Origin: Candidatus Scatomonas pullistercoris
Lineage (GTDB): Bacteria > Bacillota > Clostridia > Lachnospirales > Lachnospiraceae
DNA length: 64,000 nt
Reading direction: 5' to 3'
Assembly: GCA_018713515.1 (NCBI GenBank)
Contig: DVOO01000022.1
Coordinates: 1-64,000, forward strand
A program made the position numbers and the translations under genes. Below are positions 8,292-17,332 of the stretch, in pieces. The notes beneath the pieces are model-generated. The model was given only the letters and a program-made list of their open reading frames with translations, did no database searches and had not been told where the DNA came from. The stretch's first letter is position 1. Each line of letters starts with the position of its first letter.

Positions 8292-9113
8292 TTGAAGCAA
8301 TGTGTAAAGCATCTGGCTGCGGCCGTTCTGGTATTTGTGCTGCTGGCCGTATTTGCCGGCAGCCCCGCCGTGGTGAGCGCCGCATTTTCCGGTTCCTATA
8401 AAACGGAAGATGCTTATGAGGCGCTGGCTGTAGGAGATTCCATAGAGTTCGATTATCTCCATGGAACAGGCGGATATGCGGAAGAGCGTCAGGTCGTGTG
8501 GGCCGTCCGGGAGGACGGAACTCTGGCTCAAACCTGGTACGAGAGAATACTGGGGTCTTCAGAAGGGATTCCTTATTTTTGTATCGAACAGAATGCCGCA
8601 TACGTAGCTGAGCGGACAGCAGTCGTTTACGATGGCCTGGATTACATGAGCCAGGAGGAGATTACAAGAATTGCGCTGGCGCTGAAATATCTGGAGGATC
8701 ACATAGAGGAGGTGAATGGAAGCAAAACAGATTTGTACTATCTGCAGCAGTTTGCAGTCTGGAAGATCCGGGACGAAGCCGGGTATGACGCCTACGGGGA
8801 ACCCATGAACTACGGGTCTGCGGGCCTGGAATCGCAAGAGAGCGGAGAAGCATCCGTGGAATTTTCCATAGAAATCGTCGGGAGAGCCATAGCCTGGGCA
8901 GATGAAAACAGCGGCAGGTATACGGGATACTGCAAGGTACTGGACTCCGGAATGTTTCAGAGATGTGCCGTATTCAAAGCGGTTGAAAATCCTGTTTCTT
9001 TTGTGATTCCGGAGACGGGATCGGCGGGTACCATAGGTCTGCTTGCCGCAGGCGGAATCTTGATTCTGGCCGCGGCAGGAATCGGAAATACAGGAAGACG
9101 AAAGGAGAAATAA
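8292..9113 (+). CDS. thioester-domain surface adhesin (probable pilus tip)
   Basis: A 273-residue sortase substrate. The start is TTG, seven bases after AAAGGAG; the ATG at 8287 reads only ATG GCT TGA. After the signal peptide (residues 1-30) comes a thioester domain: YFCIEQ with Cys97 matches the [YFL]C signature, and QFAVW with Gln153 matches the QxxxW signature, the pair that forms an internal Cys-Gln thioester in Gram-positive adhesins such as GAS Cpa. The C-terminus has the sorting signal IPETG, a hydrophobic stretch and the tail RRKEK. Thioester domains covalently capture host amines. First gene of the pilus operon, five bases before the pilin, as Cpa is in streptococcal FCT loci. The family call is strong, the tip position is inferred. 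Confidence 0.85.
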   Translation: MKQCVKHLAAAVLVFVLLAVFAGSPAVVSAAFSGSYKTEDAYEALAVGDSIEFDYLHGTGGYAEERQVVWAVREDGTLAQTWYERILGSSEGIPYFCIEQNAAYVAERTAVVYDGLDYMSQEEITRIALALKYLEDHIEEVNGSKTDLYYLQQFAVWKIRDEAGYDAYGEPMNYGSAGLESQESGEASVEFSIEIVGRAIAWADENSGRYTGYCKVLDSGMFQRCAVFKAVENPVSFVIPETGSAGTIGLLAAGGILILAAAGIGNTGRRKEK

Positions 9114-9117
9114 TAAT

Positions 9118-10953
9118 ATGTGGAAAATAAACAGAAAAAAGAGGATACTGCCGGCGGCTGTCTGCATGGCTCTGCTGGGCGGGACCGTGCTTGGCCTGAC
9201 GGGACCGGCCTGGCCGGTACAGGCAGCCTCCCTCGTGGATGGAAGCATTGACTTTCAGCAGGGCAGCGCGTCAATTATCATCCAGGGACAGGAGGGGCAG
9301 ACACTGGCCGGAAAGGAGTTCCGGATTTATCAGCTGCTGTACGCGGAAAATTCCCAGTCCGGAGAATCGGTTCAGTATACGGTGAATCCTGCTTTTGCCG
9401 GGGCGCTTAAGACGGTGGTAGGCGGCCGACTGGGAACAGATCCTTCCGCTGTGACGGAATATCAGATACTGGATTATATGCAGAGTCTGAATAACGGTCA
9501 GACCGAGGGGGCGCAGGCGGAGCAGGAGGAAGTAGGGCGTTACAGCGATTTCCGTTATTTTGTAGAAGAGCTGCGGACAGAGATTGTCCGGGAACAGCTG
9601 GAAGGCCTGGAGGTTTCTGTAGAAAGCACCGGGGAGAACGGCCAGATTGTTTTGGGAGGACTGGCATATGGATATTATCTGATTGACGAGGTGACGGATG
9701 TGGCAGACAGTTCCCAGGCGGCGTCTCTGTGTATGACGGATACAGCAAATCCGGAAGTAACGGTGCAGATAAAATCGGATTATCCCACAGAAGTAAAGAA
9801 GACAATTCTGGAAGATGACGGGGAAGCCGGATGGAACGTGATCGGAGACTACGAAATCGGGCAGACGGTTCCCTACAAATATGAGGCGCTGGTTCCGGAT
9901 CTGTACGGATACCATACGTATTATTTCGCTTTCCATGATTTGATGGATGAGGCGCTGGATTTTGACAGCGGCAGCGTAGCGGTGGAGATCCGCCAGGGAG
10001 AGACTGTATATACCCTGGGAAGCGAAGAATATCAGGTCCGCACGGATACAGGAGAAGAAACATTCCTGATAGAAATAGCAGACCTGAAGGCGATCGTGGA
10101 CCGGGAATTTGATCAGAGTGATGAGGAAGGAAGAAACCAGTACGGCCAGACAGTGACGGTAACGTATCAGGCAGTCCTGAATGAGAAAGCGGCTGCGGAT
10201 ACAGGGCGGCCCGGCTTTGAAAATCATGTATATCTGGAATTTTCCAACAATCCGGATGCGGACGGGGAGGGGGAGACCGGACGGACGCCCTGGGATACGG
10301 TCGTATGCTTTACCTATGAACTGGACGGATTAAAGATGAATGAAAAAGAACTGAAGCTGGAAGGCGCCGAATTCCGCCTGTACAGTGATCCGGAATGCCG
10401 GGAGGAGGTCTATGTCAGAGAAAATCCGGATGGAGAGGGCTACATTGTCGTAAACAGAGATTCGCTGGGCGGCAGTGATCATACAGGGGGAACCGCGCCG
10501 GAGGATGCGGCAGCAATCGTATCCGACGCACAGGGAGCGTTCCGCGTGTATGGGCTGGACAGCGGGGTCTATTATCTGAAGGAGATCCAGGCGCCGGAGG
10601 GCTACAGACCTCTTCTGGATCCCATTGTTCTGACAATTACTCCCACTTTCGCGGAGGACAGGACAGAATATCTGGAAGGGGACGGGGCTACGGACAAGAT
10701 TCTGCGGGAACTTGCAGCCTCTGCGGATATCCGGAGCTTCTATGACGGAGAATACATAGAAGAAAAAGGGGTACAGCTGGAAACAGACGCAGACCAGGGA
10801 ACCGTGAACCTGACGGTAGTAAACCGGACCGGAAGCCGTCTCCCCGCCACCGGAAACTCGGCGGTTCTGCTGCTGACGGCCGGGGGAGCGGCCATGATGG
10901 GTACGGCCCTTCTGATCCTGGCAAGAAAACGCAGAAATAGTCTGAGATCGTGA
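9118..10953 (+). CDS. major pilin with isopeptide-forming Ig-like domains
   Basis: A 611-residue LPXTG pilin: signal peptide (about residues 1-40), an N-terminal domain, a middle domain that begins near SDYPTEVKKTILEDD and contains the Asn/Asp-rich strands of isopeptide-forming fimbrial domains, and a C-terminal Cna_B/SpaA-type domain. YPTEVKK is a likely pilin motif whose Lys would be joined to the sorting signal of the next subunit. YYLKEIQAPEGY carries the E-box Glu needed for an intramolecular isopeptide bond. The C-terminus is RLPATG, a hydrophobic segment and RKRRNS. The size and domain order point to the backbone subunit. It overlaps the class C sortase by 4 bases. Confidence 0.88.
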   Translation: MWKINRKKRILPAAVCMALLGGTVLGLTGPAWPVQAASLVDGSIDFQQGSASIIIQGQEGQTLAGKEFRIYQLLYAENSQSGESVQYTVNPAFAGALKTVVGGRLGTDPSAVTEYQILDYMQSLNNGQTEGAQAEQEEVGRYSDFRYFVEELRTEIVREQLEGLEVSVESTGENGQIVLGGLAYGYYLIDEVTDVADSSQAASLCMTDTANPEVTVQIKSDYPTEVKKTILEDDGEAGWNVIGDYEIGQTVPYKYEALVPDLYGYHTYYFAFHDLMDEALDFDSGSVAVEIRQGETVYTLGSEEYQVRTDTGEETFLIEIADLKAIVDREFDQSDEEGRNQYGQTVTVTYQAVLNEKAAADTGRPGFENHVYLEFSNNPDADGEGETGRTPWDTVVCFTYELDGLKMNEKELKLEGAEFRLYSDPECREEVYVRENPDGEGYIVVNRDSLGGSDHTGGTAPEDAAAIVSDAQGAFRVYGLDSGVYYLKEIQAPEGYRPLLDPIVLTITPTFAEDRTEYLEGDGATDKILRELAASADIRSFYDGEYIEEKGVQLETDADQGTVNLTVVNRTGSRLPATGNSAVLLLTAGGAAMMGTALLILARKRRNSLRS

Positions 10954-11840
10954 AGAAAGCGAGAAGATTTGTAACCGGACTTTTATTCGGAGCCGGACTG
11001 GCCTTAAGCTTTGCACCCGGCCTGGGAAATCTTAGAAATCAGCAGCACCAGGAGCAGATTTTGTCCACCTACGAAAGCGCCGAGGCCTCCATGGAGGCCG
11101 GCGAGGCGGAAACAGAGAGAAAACAGGCGGAATTTTACAATGAATGGCTCTATGGACTGCGCAACGGAGCAGGGATCGCCCGGGCCGGACAGGCAGAGAA
11201 CCTGCAGGAATATGAGTCACTGCTGAACATGACGGGAACCGGCATGATGGGAAGCCTGGAAATCCCCAGGATTGACGTGGATCTGCCGATCTATCATGGA
11301 ACCAGCCAGGAGGTCCTGGCGGCCGGAGTCGGACATCTGGAAGGAAGCAGTCTTCCCGTGGGAGGAACAGGCACCCGCTGTGTCCTGACCGGGCACAGAG
11401 GGCTGCCGGGATCCCGGCTGTTTACACGGCTGGATGAACTGCGGGAGGGAGATCTGCTGTTTCTGCGGATTCTGGGAGAGGTCCTGGCCTACCGGGTATC
11501 AGAAATCGCGGTGATTGAACCGGAGGATGTGGAACGGCTGAGGCTGGAGGAAGGGCAGGATCTGCTGTCGCTGGTGACCTGTACGCCCTACGGCATTAAC
11601 ACAGAGCGACTGGTGGTAACAGGTACAAGAGTCCCCTACAGCCAGGCACTGTATGAGGGGGAGGAGCCGGGAATCCCATCGATCCGAGAACTGTTATTCG
11701 CTGCCCTGCCGTTCCTTTTTTCCGGCGCGGCAGCAGGAATCTGGATAAAAAAACATCGGGCCGGAGGAAAGGGGAAGGAGGTACAGAAAAGAACATGCAT
11801 AAAGGGAAAGGAGCGAAATATAGAAAAAGCTGGGGGATAG
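10950..11840 (+). CDS. class C (pilus-polymerising) sortase
   Basis: A 296-residue transpeptidase with an N-terminal membrane segment and a second hydrophobic segment near residues 245-262 followed by a basic tail, the two-anchor arrangement of class C sortases. Catalytic motifs are LTGHRGLP (His), SLVTCTPYGINTERL (Cys in TLxTC, then Arg). It should cleave the pilin at LPATG and join it to a Lys of the next pilin. The start is GTG, overlapping the pilin stop, with coupling expected. Its last 46 bases overlap the next gene in another frame, so the basic tail (after KKHRAGGKG) is shared coding sequence. Confidence 0.92.
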   Translation: MKKARRFVTGLLFGAGLALSFAPGLGNLRNQQHQEQILSTYESAEASMEAGEAETERKQAEFYNEWLYGLRNGAGIARAGQAENLQEYESLLNMTGTGMMGSLEIPRIDVDLPIYHGTSQEVLAAGVGHLEGSSLPVGGTGTRCVLTGHRGLPGSRLFTRLDELREGDLLFLRILGEVLAYRVSEIAVIEPEDVERLRLEEGQDLLSLVTCTPYGINTERLVVTGTRVPYSQALYEGEEPGIPSIRELLFAALPFLFSGAAAGIWIKKHRAGGKGKEVQKRTCIKGKERNIEKAGG

Positions 11841-12418
11841 CGGCAGCGGCTCTTCTGCTGTCGCTCCTGGCGCCTGAAGCAGTGCAGGCGGAAACCTCGG
11901 GGAGTATTACCGTGCTGCTGGAGGAGGGTATTTCCCCGGAGGGAATCCGTTTTTCCTGTACAAAAATAGGCAGTATCGTACAGGGCAGTTATCTGCTGGA
12001 CGCATCTTTTCAGAAAACGGGGCTGGATCTGAATGAAATCAAAACCAGCGCGGAAATGCGGGATGCGGCGGAGCAGCTGGCCGCGCTGGCCGTGGGAGGA
12101 ACAGTGGCCGCACCGGATGCGGAGGGCATTGCAAAATTTGAGAATCTGGAGCAGGGCCTGTATCTGCTGAACGCGGAGAGCACGGGCAGTTATCAGACGG
12201 CAGATGCAGCCCTTGCGGCAATTCCTTCCTGGGAGGAAACCCTGGGCGCAATGACCTACGATATTACGGTTGTGCCCAAATTTAAGTCCTGGGAGCCGGA
12301 AAAAATGACACTGTTTGATACAGGGTACAGCAGCAGACTGGCCGGCTGCGCCGGCGGGGCGGGAGCAGCCGCGGTTCTTCTGGTGCTTCTGAACAGAAGA
12401 CGGGCAGTGAAAAAATGA
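11795..12418 (+). CDS. small anchored pilus subunit with variant sorting motif
   Basis: A 207-residue exported protein: signal peptide to about residue 32 (ending VQA), a beta-rich body with GLYLLNAES typical of Cna_B-like pilin domains, then LFDTG, a hydrophobic segment and the tail RRRAVKK. LFDTG stands where LPXTG is expected, so proline is replaced by phenylalanine; this is a non-canonical sorting signal. Small size and position after the polymerase suggest a basal or minor subunit, like FctB in streptococcal loci. AGGAGG lies 13 bases upstream, inside the sortase gene. It overlaps the class B sortase start by 4 bases, which suggests that sortase is its dedicated anchoring enzyme. Confidence 0.75.
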   Translation: MHKGKGAKYRKSWGIAAAALLLSLLAPEAVQAETSGSITVLLEEGISPEGIRFSCTKIGSIVQGSYLLDASFQKTGLDLNEIKTSAEMRDAAEQLAALAVGGTVAAPDAEGIAKFENLEQGLYLLNAESTGSYQTADAALAAIPSWEETLGAMTYDITVVPKFKSWEPEKMTLFDTGYSSRLAGCAGGAGAAAVLLVLLNRRRAVKK

Positions 12419-13074
12419 AACTGGCAAAATGGCTTGGAAACAGTGCTCTGGTTATTCTGCTATCCGGTTTTCTGTTTTTGGGCGGAAGAGAAACTGCCGG
12501 CTATATGCGCCTGGAAAAAGAAACGGATGCTCTCAGACAGGAGGCGCAGGCGGACGGAAAATCCGGGGAAACAGAAGAGAGCAGCGGGCAGAGCCGGAAG
12601 AGGCAGCTGGATTTCCAGACGCTGAAGGCGGTAAATCCGGATATCCGGGGATGGATCTGGCTCCCCGGTACCGGCGTGGACTACCCGGTACTGATCGGGC
12701 GGGAGGAAGGAATGTATCTGAAACGGAATTTCAAAGGAGAGGCTGACCCGCTGGGCTCCGTATTCAGCTACGTGGGAACAGATCTATCGGCCGATTCGCG
12801 CGTCTGCCTGTTTGGCCATAATCTGATTTCCGGGCAGATGTTCGGCAGCCTGAAGAAATTCCTGGATCAGACGTTTGCGGAAGAACACAGAGAGGCCTTT
12901 CTGTATACGCCGGGCGGCTGCCGGGAATATCAGTTCCTCTCAGCAGTATCCTGCAGAATGGAAGAAGTCTTTCAGCAGAAGGAGGCATACATGGAAAAGG
13001 TCCTCTCCCTGATCACCTGCGGGGGCGGGGAGGGGACCGTATGGAGAACGGTGGTGAATTTTATTGAAATCTGA
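12415..13074 (+). CDS. class B sortase
   Basis: A 219-residue sortase with one N-terminal membrane segment. Class B features are NPDIRGWIWLPGTGVDYPV, NFKGE followed by GSVF, LFGHN (catalytic His), MFGSLKKFLD and LSLITC (catalytic Cys) with an Arg 9 residues later (GTVWRT). The end, after NFIEI, is only 14 residues past the Cys, so the C-terminal strand is slightly short but contains the needed Arg. The gene is last in the pilus operon. Its 3' end overlaps the convergent HAD gene by 14 bases, so no terminator fits between them. Confidence 0.88.
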   Translation: MKLAKWLGNSALVILLSGFLFLGGRETAGYMRLEKETDALRQEAQADGKSGETEESSGQSRKRQLDFQTLKAVNPDIRGWIWLPGTGVDYPVLIGREEGMYLKRNFKGEADPLGSVFSYVGTDLSADSRVCLFGHNLISGQMFGSLKKFLDQTFAEEHREAFLYTPGGCREYQFLSAVSCRMEEVFQQKEAYMEKVLSLITCGGGEGTVWRTVVNFIEI

Positions 13075-13702
13075 CAGAAAAAAGTTCCAGCAGATCCAGA
13101 GGCTTTTCGATGACAGCATCGGGATTTTCGGCCTGTCCGAATCCGTAGGAGGCAAAGACAAAAGAAACGCCGGCCGCCCTGGAGGAATCGCAGTCGAGGG
13201 CCGTGTCCCCCACATAGACGGCGGATGTCAGATGATGCCGCTCGGCAATCAGCCGGATATTGTCGGCCTTCAGAAGGCCCGTGTCGCCGGGACAGAGATG
13301 GTCAGTAATATAAGGCGCGAAGCCGGTGGATTTTAAAAACTGTTCGATGTAGCCGGACTGGCAGTTGCTTACAATAAAAAGCGGATACTGTCCGGAAAGC
13401 TCGCGGAAAACTGTTTCTACGCCCTCATAGGGAGCGGGAGGGTTCTGTTCCAGAGCCAGATTTTCTTCTATGTAACATTTCTGCAGAAGCTCTGCCTGCC
13501 GTTCATCCGGGAGGCCGTGAAACAGAATTGCGCCGATTTCAGCCAGAGGTTTTCCAAATAGTTTCCTGAGATCTGCGCCCGTAAGAGAAAGCCCGTTCAG
13601 ATCCGGCTCCCCTGCGAAAAGGCGGCTCCATCTGGCGGCCACCACCTCGGTACAGTCCCAGAGGGTGCCGTCAACGTCAAAAATAATACCGTCTGTATTC
13701 AT
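13061..13702 (-). CDS. HAD-family phosphatase (phosphoglycolate phosphatase-like)
   Basis: A 213-residue HAD hydrolase with motif I FDVDGTLWD (nucleophile Asp), motif II IVSNCQSGY, a Lys in GLLKADN and motif IV YVGDTALDCDSSRAAG. The helical cap between motifs I and II places it in subfamily IA, near Gph/PGMB-type enzymes that dephosphorylate small metabolites. The substrate cannot be read from the sequence. It points toward the pilus operon and overlaps the sortase B stop region. No RBS decides between starts; the chosen ATG gives MNTDGIIFDVDG, the usual distance to motif I. Confidence 0.82.
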   Translation of the reverse strand: MNTDGIIFDVDGTLWDCTEVVAARWSRLFAGEPDLNGLSLTGADLRKLFGKPLAEIGAILFHGLPDERQAELLQKCYIEENLALEQNPPAPYEGVETVFRELSGQYPLFIVSNCQSGYIEQFLKSTGFAPYITDHLCPGDTGLLKADNIRLIAERHHLTSAVYVGDTALDCDSSRAAGVSFVFASYGFGQAENPDAVIEKPLDLLELFSVRFQ

Positions 13703-13914
13703 TCACAATCTCCTTTTGTATCTGGGTGTATTGAGGAGGCAGGAACGCGCGTGGCGTGTTGCTGCCTCTGCGCTATTTAGAATAACATGGAATGGTGATG
13801 AAAACCAGATTGATTTTTTGCGGATTTTATGGCATGATAGTAGAAGCAGTGTACCTGGGAGCAGATTCTCAGGAAAGAGGCTTGTGGAGCACAGATGGAG
13901 AGGCAGAATACGGG

Positions 13915-15000
13915 ATGCTGGATGAGATTGTAGAGCCGCTGGAGGTCTGGTACAGAAAAGAGAAGCGCACCCTCCCCTGGAGGGAACAGAGGAATCCCTA
14001 TTATATCTGGGTTTCCGAGATTATGCTTCAGCAAACCCGCGTGGAGGCGGTGAAGCCGTATTTTCAGCGCTTTATCAGAGAGCTGCCCGATGTGAAGGCT
14101 CTTGCCGTGTGCCCGGAAGAAAAGCTGCTGAAGTTGTGGGAAGGCCTTGGTTATTATAATCGGGTCAGGAACATGCAGAAAGCGGCCCGGATCGTCATGG
14201 AACAGTATGGGGGCGTGCTGCCCGCGGACGCGGAGGCGCTGAAGCGGCTTCCCGGTATCGGAAGCTATACGGCAGGCGCTGTCGCTTCCATTGCCTACGG
14301 GATTCCGGTGCCGGCAGTAGACGGGAATGTTCTGCGTGTTCTGGCCAGATTCCGGGAGGACAGCCGTGATATGACGAAGCAGTCTGTCCGTAAGAGCGTG
14401 GAGGCAGATCTGTCGGCCGTTATGCCGGAAAAATCTCCGGGAGAGTTTAATCAGGCTCTGATGGAGGTCGGCGCGGTAATCTGTGTGCCGGGAGGCATGG
14501 CCAGGTGCAGAGAATGTCCTTTGGCACGCATGTGCCGGGCCCATGCTTCCGGCCGGGAACAGTGTTATCCGGTGAAGGCTGAGAAGAAGCCGCGGAGGAT
14601 AGAGGAGAAGACGGTGCTGGTGATCCGGGACGGAGAGCGGGTTGCACTCAGAAAGCGTCCGGGGAGAGGTCTGCTGGCGGGATTGTATGAATTTCCGAAT
14701 CTGGAGGGGCACAGGTCGCCGGATGAAGTGATACGGTGGGTAGAAGAGGCCGGGCTGACTCCGCTGCACATTCAAAAACTCGATGACGCAAAACATATTT
14801 TTTCTCATGTGGAGTGGCATATGTCCGGATATGCTGTCCGGGCAGCCTCGCTGGAGGCTGCCGGAAAGGGAGCGCTGATTCTTGTGGACATAAAAGAGGC
14901 CCGGGAAAAGTATCCGGTTCCCTCCGCTTTTTCGGCTTATGCAGATTATATAAATCTGTCGCTGGGAACAGAGAAAGACGAACAGAGGATAAAAAAATGA
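13915..15000 (+). CDS. mutY: A/G-specific adenine glycosylase
   Basis: MutY removes adenine mispaired with 8-oxoguanine. Seen: WYRKEKRTLPWR, MLQQTRVEAV with the catalytic Glu, LPGIGSYTAGAVAS (helix-hairpin-helix), VDGNVLRV with the catalytic Asp, a four-Cys [4Fe-4S] loop (CVPGGMARCRECPLARMC), and a C-terminal NUDIX-like 8-oxoG recognition domain ending near FSHVEWHMSGYAV. I prefer ATG 13915 because the protein then begins MLDEIVEPLEVW as in relatives; the frame is open upstream to ATG 13792, which would add 41 non-conserved residues. The first two Cys are 7 apart, one more than in E. coli. The stop overlaps the next start (ATGA). Confidence 0.92.
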   Translation: MLDEIVEPLEVWYRKEKRTLPWREQRNPYYIWVSEIMLQQTRVEAVKPYFQRFIRELPDVKALAVCPEEKLLKLWEGLGYYNRVRNMQKAARIVMEQYGGVLPADAEALKRLPGIGSYTAGAVASIAYGIPVPAVDGNVLRVLARFREDSRDMTKQSVRKSVEADLSAVMPEKSPGEFNQALMEVGAVICVPGGMARCRECPLARMCRAHASGREQCYPVKAEKKPRRIEEKTVLVIRDGERVALRKRPGRGLLAGLYEFPNLEGHRSPDEVIRWVEEAGLTPLHIQKLDDAKHIFSHVEWHMSGYAVRAASLEAAGKGALILVDIKEAREKYPVPSAFSAYADYINLSLGTEKDEQRIKK

Positions 15001-16016
15001 AGATTTTATCAGTTGCAGTGCCCTGCTACAATTCAGAAGCATATATGCGAAAGTGCATTGACTCCCTTCTGACCGGAGGGGAGGATGTGGAGATCCTGAT
15101 CGTAGATGACGGATCAGTTAAGGATGCCACGCCGGAGATCGCGGACGAATACGCGGAAAAGTATCCGACCATTGTAAAGGCCATCCATCAGGAAAATAAG
15201 GGGCACGGCGGAGCGGTTAACACGGGGCTGGAGCATGCGACGGGACTGTATTTTAAAGTGGTGGACAGCGATGACTGGGTGAATGAGGAAGCTTACCGGG
15301 AAATCCTGAAGACACTGGGAGAGATTATCAGAGGCCCCAGAAACGTAGATGTTCTGTTTTCCAATTACGTTTACGAAAAAGAAGGGGCGGAGAAAAAACG
15401 CGTGATGCGCTATACAAAATCTTTTCCCGTAGGGCGGATTTTCGGCTGGGACGAGATGAAGCGTCTGGGCCCCAGCCACTATGTGCTGATGCATTCTCTG
15501 ATTTTCAGGACGGAGCTCCTGAGAGAATGCGGGCTGAAACTTCCGGAGCATACCTTTTATGTCGATAATCTCTTTGCGTTCATACCGTTCCCGTCCGTGA
15601 AGACCATGTATTACCTGGATGTGAATTTTTACCGGTATTATATTGGACGGGCGGACCAGTCGGTGAATGAGACGGTTATGATCGGCCGCCTGGACCAGCA
15701 GCTCCGGGTTAACCGGCAGATGATAGAATTTATGAGTGAGCAGAAAGGGATGAAGCCGAATCAGAGAGAATTTATGATTCATTCTCTGACGATTATCATG
15801 ACGGTTTCCTCCATTATGCTGATCCGTTCCGGAACCGAAGAGAGCCTGTACAAAAAAAGAGAGCTCTGGGAATATCTGAAGAAGCATGATTTCACCGTTT
15901 TCCTCCGGATCCGCTGGGGTCTGGTGGGCTCGGCCATGAACCTTCCGGGAAAGGGAGGAAGAAAGCTTTCGGTATACGGATACAAGCTTTGCCAGAAGAT
16001 ATACGGATTTAACTGA
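14997..16016 (+). CDS. GT2 family glycosyltransferase
   Basis: A 339-residue soluble family 2 glycosyltransferase: SVAVPCYNSEAYM at the N-terminus, VDDGS near residue 40 and DSDDW near residue 85 (the metal-binding D-x-D). No transmembrane anchor is evident. It starts inside the mutY stop (ATGA) after AGAGGA, so it is translated with mutY, a pairing that need not be functional. The gene is followed by the glycerol-1-phosphate dehydrogenase-like gene after 35 bases. Donor and acceptor are unknown. Confidence 0.87.
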   Translation: MKILSVAVPCYNSEAYMRKCIDSLLTGGEDVEILIVDDGSVKDATPEIADEYAEKYPTIVKAIHQENKGHGGAVNTGLEHATGLYFKVVDSDDWVNEEAYREILKTLGEIIRGPRNVDVLFSNYVYEKEGAEKKRVMRYTKSFPVGRIFGWDEMKRLGPSHYVLMHSLIFRTELLRECGLKLPEHTFYVDNLFAFIPFPSVKTMYYLDVNFYRYYIGRADQSVNETVMIGRLDQQLRVNRQMIEFMSEQKGMKPNQREFMIHSLTIIMTVSSIMLIRSGTEESLYKKRELWEYLKKHDFTVFLRIRWGLVGSAMNLPGKGGRKLSVYGYKLCQKIYGFN

Positions 16017-16051
16017 TTATTGAAGAGAAATTAGGAGGAAAAGAGAACCAT

Positions 16052-17329
16052 ATGGAAGTTGATTTAGGGCAGTTGCGTAAGCCCTGCTCCTGCGGCAGGG
16101 CACACAATGCATCTGTGAGAGGAATCTGGATCGAAGAGGGAGCGTCCAGAAGACTGTATGAGATGCTGACAGAGGGAGAACTGCGGGAATTTACAGCGCC
16201 TGTGATCGTGTGGGATGATCCCACCAGTGAGGCGGTGGAGGAGATCCTGGAGGATGTGCTGGAGATCTGTCAGGAGGAGATCTGTCTTTCCGGGAATCCT
16301 CTGGCGGCAGATAACAGGAGCGTGGAGATTCTGGAGGAAACTCTTCCGGAGGAGACGGATCTGATACTTGCTGTGGGCGGAGGGACGATCCATGACCTGA
16401 GCCGGTACATAGCGTACGAGCGGCGGATTCCCTATATTTCAATTCCCACGGCTGCCAGCACGGACAGCTATCTGGCGGAAGAAGCGCTGCTTCTCTGGGA
16501 CGGCGAGAAAAAGCTTTTTCCTGCAGAGAGCCCTCTGTACGTATTTGCGGATACAAATATTTTTTCCCGGGCACCCTACAGGCTGACGGCCTCCGGAATT
16601 TCAGATCTGCTGGGACGCTATATCTGCCTGGCGGACTGGAAGATTGCCCATCTGGCTTCAGGAGAGTATCTGTGCCGGGAAATCTGCGATCTGGAATACC
16701 GGGCGCTTAAGGATGTAACGCGGCGGCTGGACGATATCCGGGAGAAGGAGGAGGACGCCTGCGAGCGTCTCATGTACGGTCTTCTGCTGTCCGGGCTCTG
16801 TGTCCAGATGGCCGGAAGCATGCGTCCGGCTGTAAGCGCGCCCCACCACATTTCCAGGCTGTGGGAGATGGAGCTTATCAATGGTTCCACAGACTCTCTG
16901 TACGGGGAAAGGGTCGGCGTGGCCACCCTGCTGCTGGAGGAATATTACCACCGCTTCCGGAGAGCCATTGAGGACGGCGTGTGCCTTGTGGTTCCGCCCA
17001 GGAAGCAGGAACCGGAATTCTTCAGGCAGAAGTTCGGTCCCCGGGGACTTTTTGAGAGCGTGCTGCGGGAAAATACACCGGAACCTCTGCTGGAGGTGGA
17101 TCCGGAGCGGCTGAGACAGGCTTTGCCGGAGATTGCGGAGATTCTGGAAGAAATTCCTTCCGGTGAGAAACTCAGAGACATGATGGAGGAGGGCGGCTGC
17201 CGCCAGACCCTGGGAAGGGTTGCCCTGTCCGGGCAGCTGATTTCCGAGACGCTGGAGCTGGCGCCCTATATGCAGGGAAGCCTGAGCTTTCTGCGGCTTT
17301 CAAAAATGCTGAAAATTGCGGGAGAATAG
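16052..17329 (+). CDS. sn-glycerol-1-phosphate dehydrogenase-like protein (AraM/EgsA family)
   Basis: A 425-residue member of the iron-containing alcohol dehydrogenase superfamily, closest by motif to AraM/EgsA, which reduces dihydroxyacetone phosphate to glycerol-1-phosphate. The NAD(P) loop is AVGGGTIHDLSRY, followed by SIPTAASTDSY. Metal ligands are expected at Asp in SGISDLLGRY, His in SAPHHISRLWE and a later His/Glu. The C-terminal 150 residues are longer and more divergent than in B. subtilis AraM, so the exact substrate is uncertain. It is followed by ispF after only 3 bases, so the two share a transcript. Confidence 0.75.
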   Translation: MEVDLGQLRKPCSCGRAHNASVRGIWIEEGASRRLYEMLTEGELREFTAPVIVWDDPTSEAVEEILEDVLEICQEEICLSGNPLAADNRSVEILEETLPEETDLILAVGGGTIHDLSRYIAYERRIPYISIPTAASTDSYLAEEALLLWDGEKKLFPAESPLYVFADTNIFSRAPYRLTASGISDLLGRYICLADWKIAHLASGEYLCREICDLEYRALKDVTRRLDDIREKEEDACERLMYGLLLSGLCVQMAGSMRPAVSAPHHISRLWEMELINGSTDSLYGERVGVATLLLEEYYHRFRRAIEDGVCLVVPPRKQEPEFFRQKFGPRGLFESVLRENTPEPLLEVDPERLRQALPEIAEILEEIPSGEKLRDMMEEGGCRQTLGRVALSGQLISETLELAPYMQGSLSFLRLSKMLKIAGE

Positions 17330-17332
17330 AGG

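Noticed and set aside
8047-8295. 82-codon frame directly before the thioester adhesin, ending ATG GCT TGA
   Set aside because: No ribosome site at its start, composition unlike a protein, and it runs through the hairpins of the leader.
13020-13074. Sortase B seeming truncated at its 3' end
   Set aside because: The catalytic Cys and following Arg are both present and the end is only slightly short, so I treat it as intact.
14461-14535. One extra residue between the first two Cys of the MutY iron-sulfur loop
   Set aside because: As far as I recall, clostridial MutY proteins often have this spacing, so it is not a defect.
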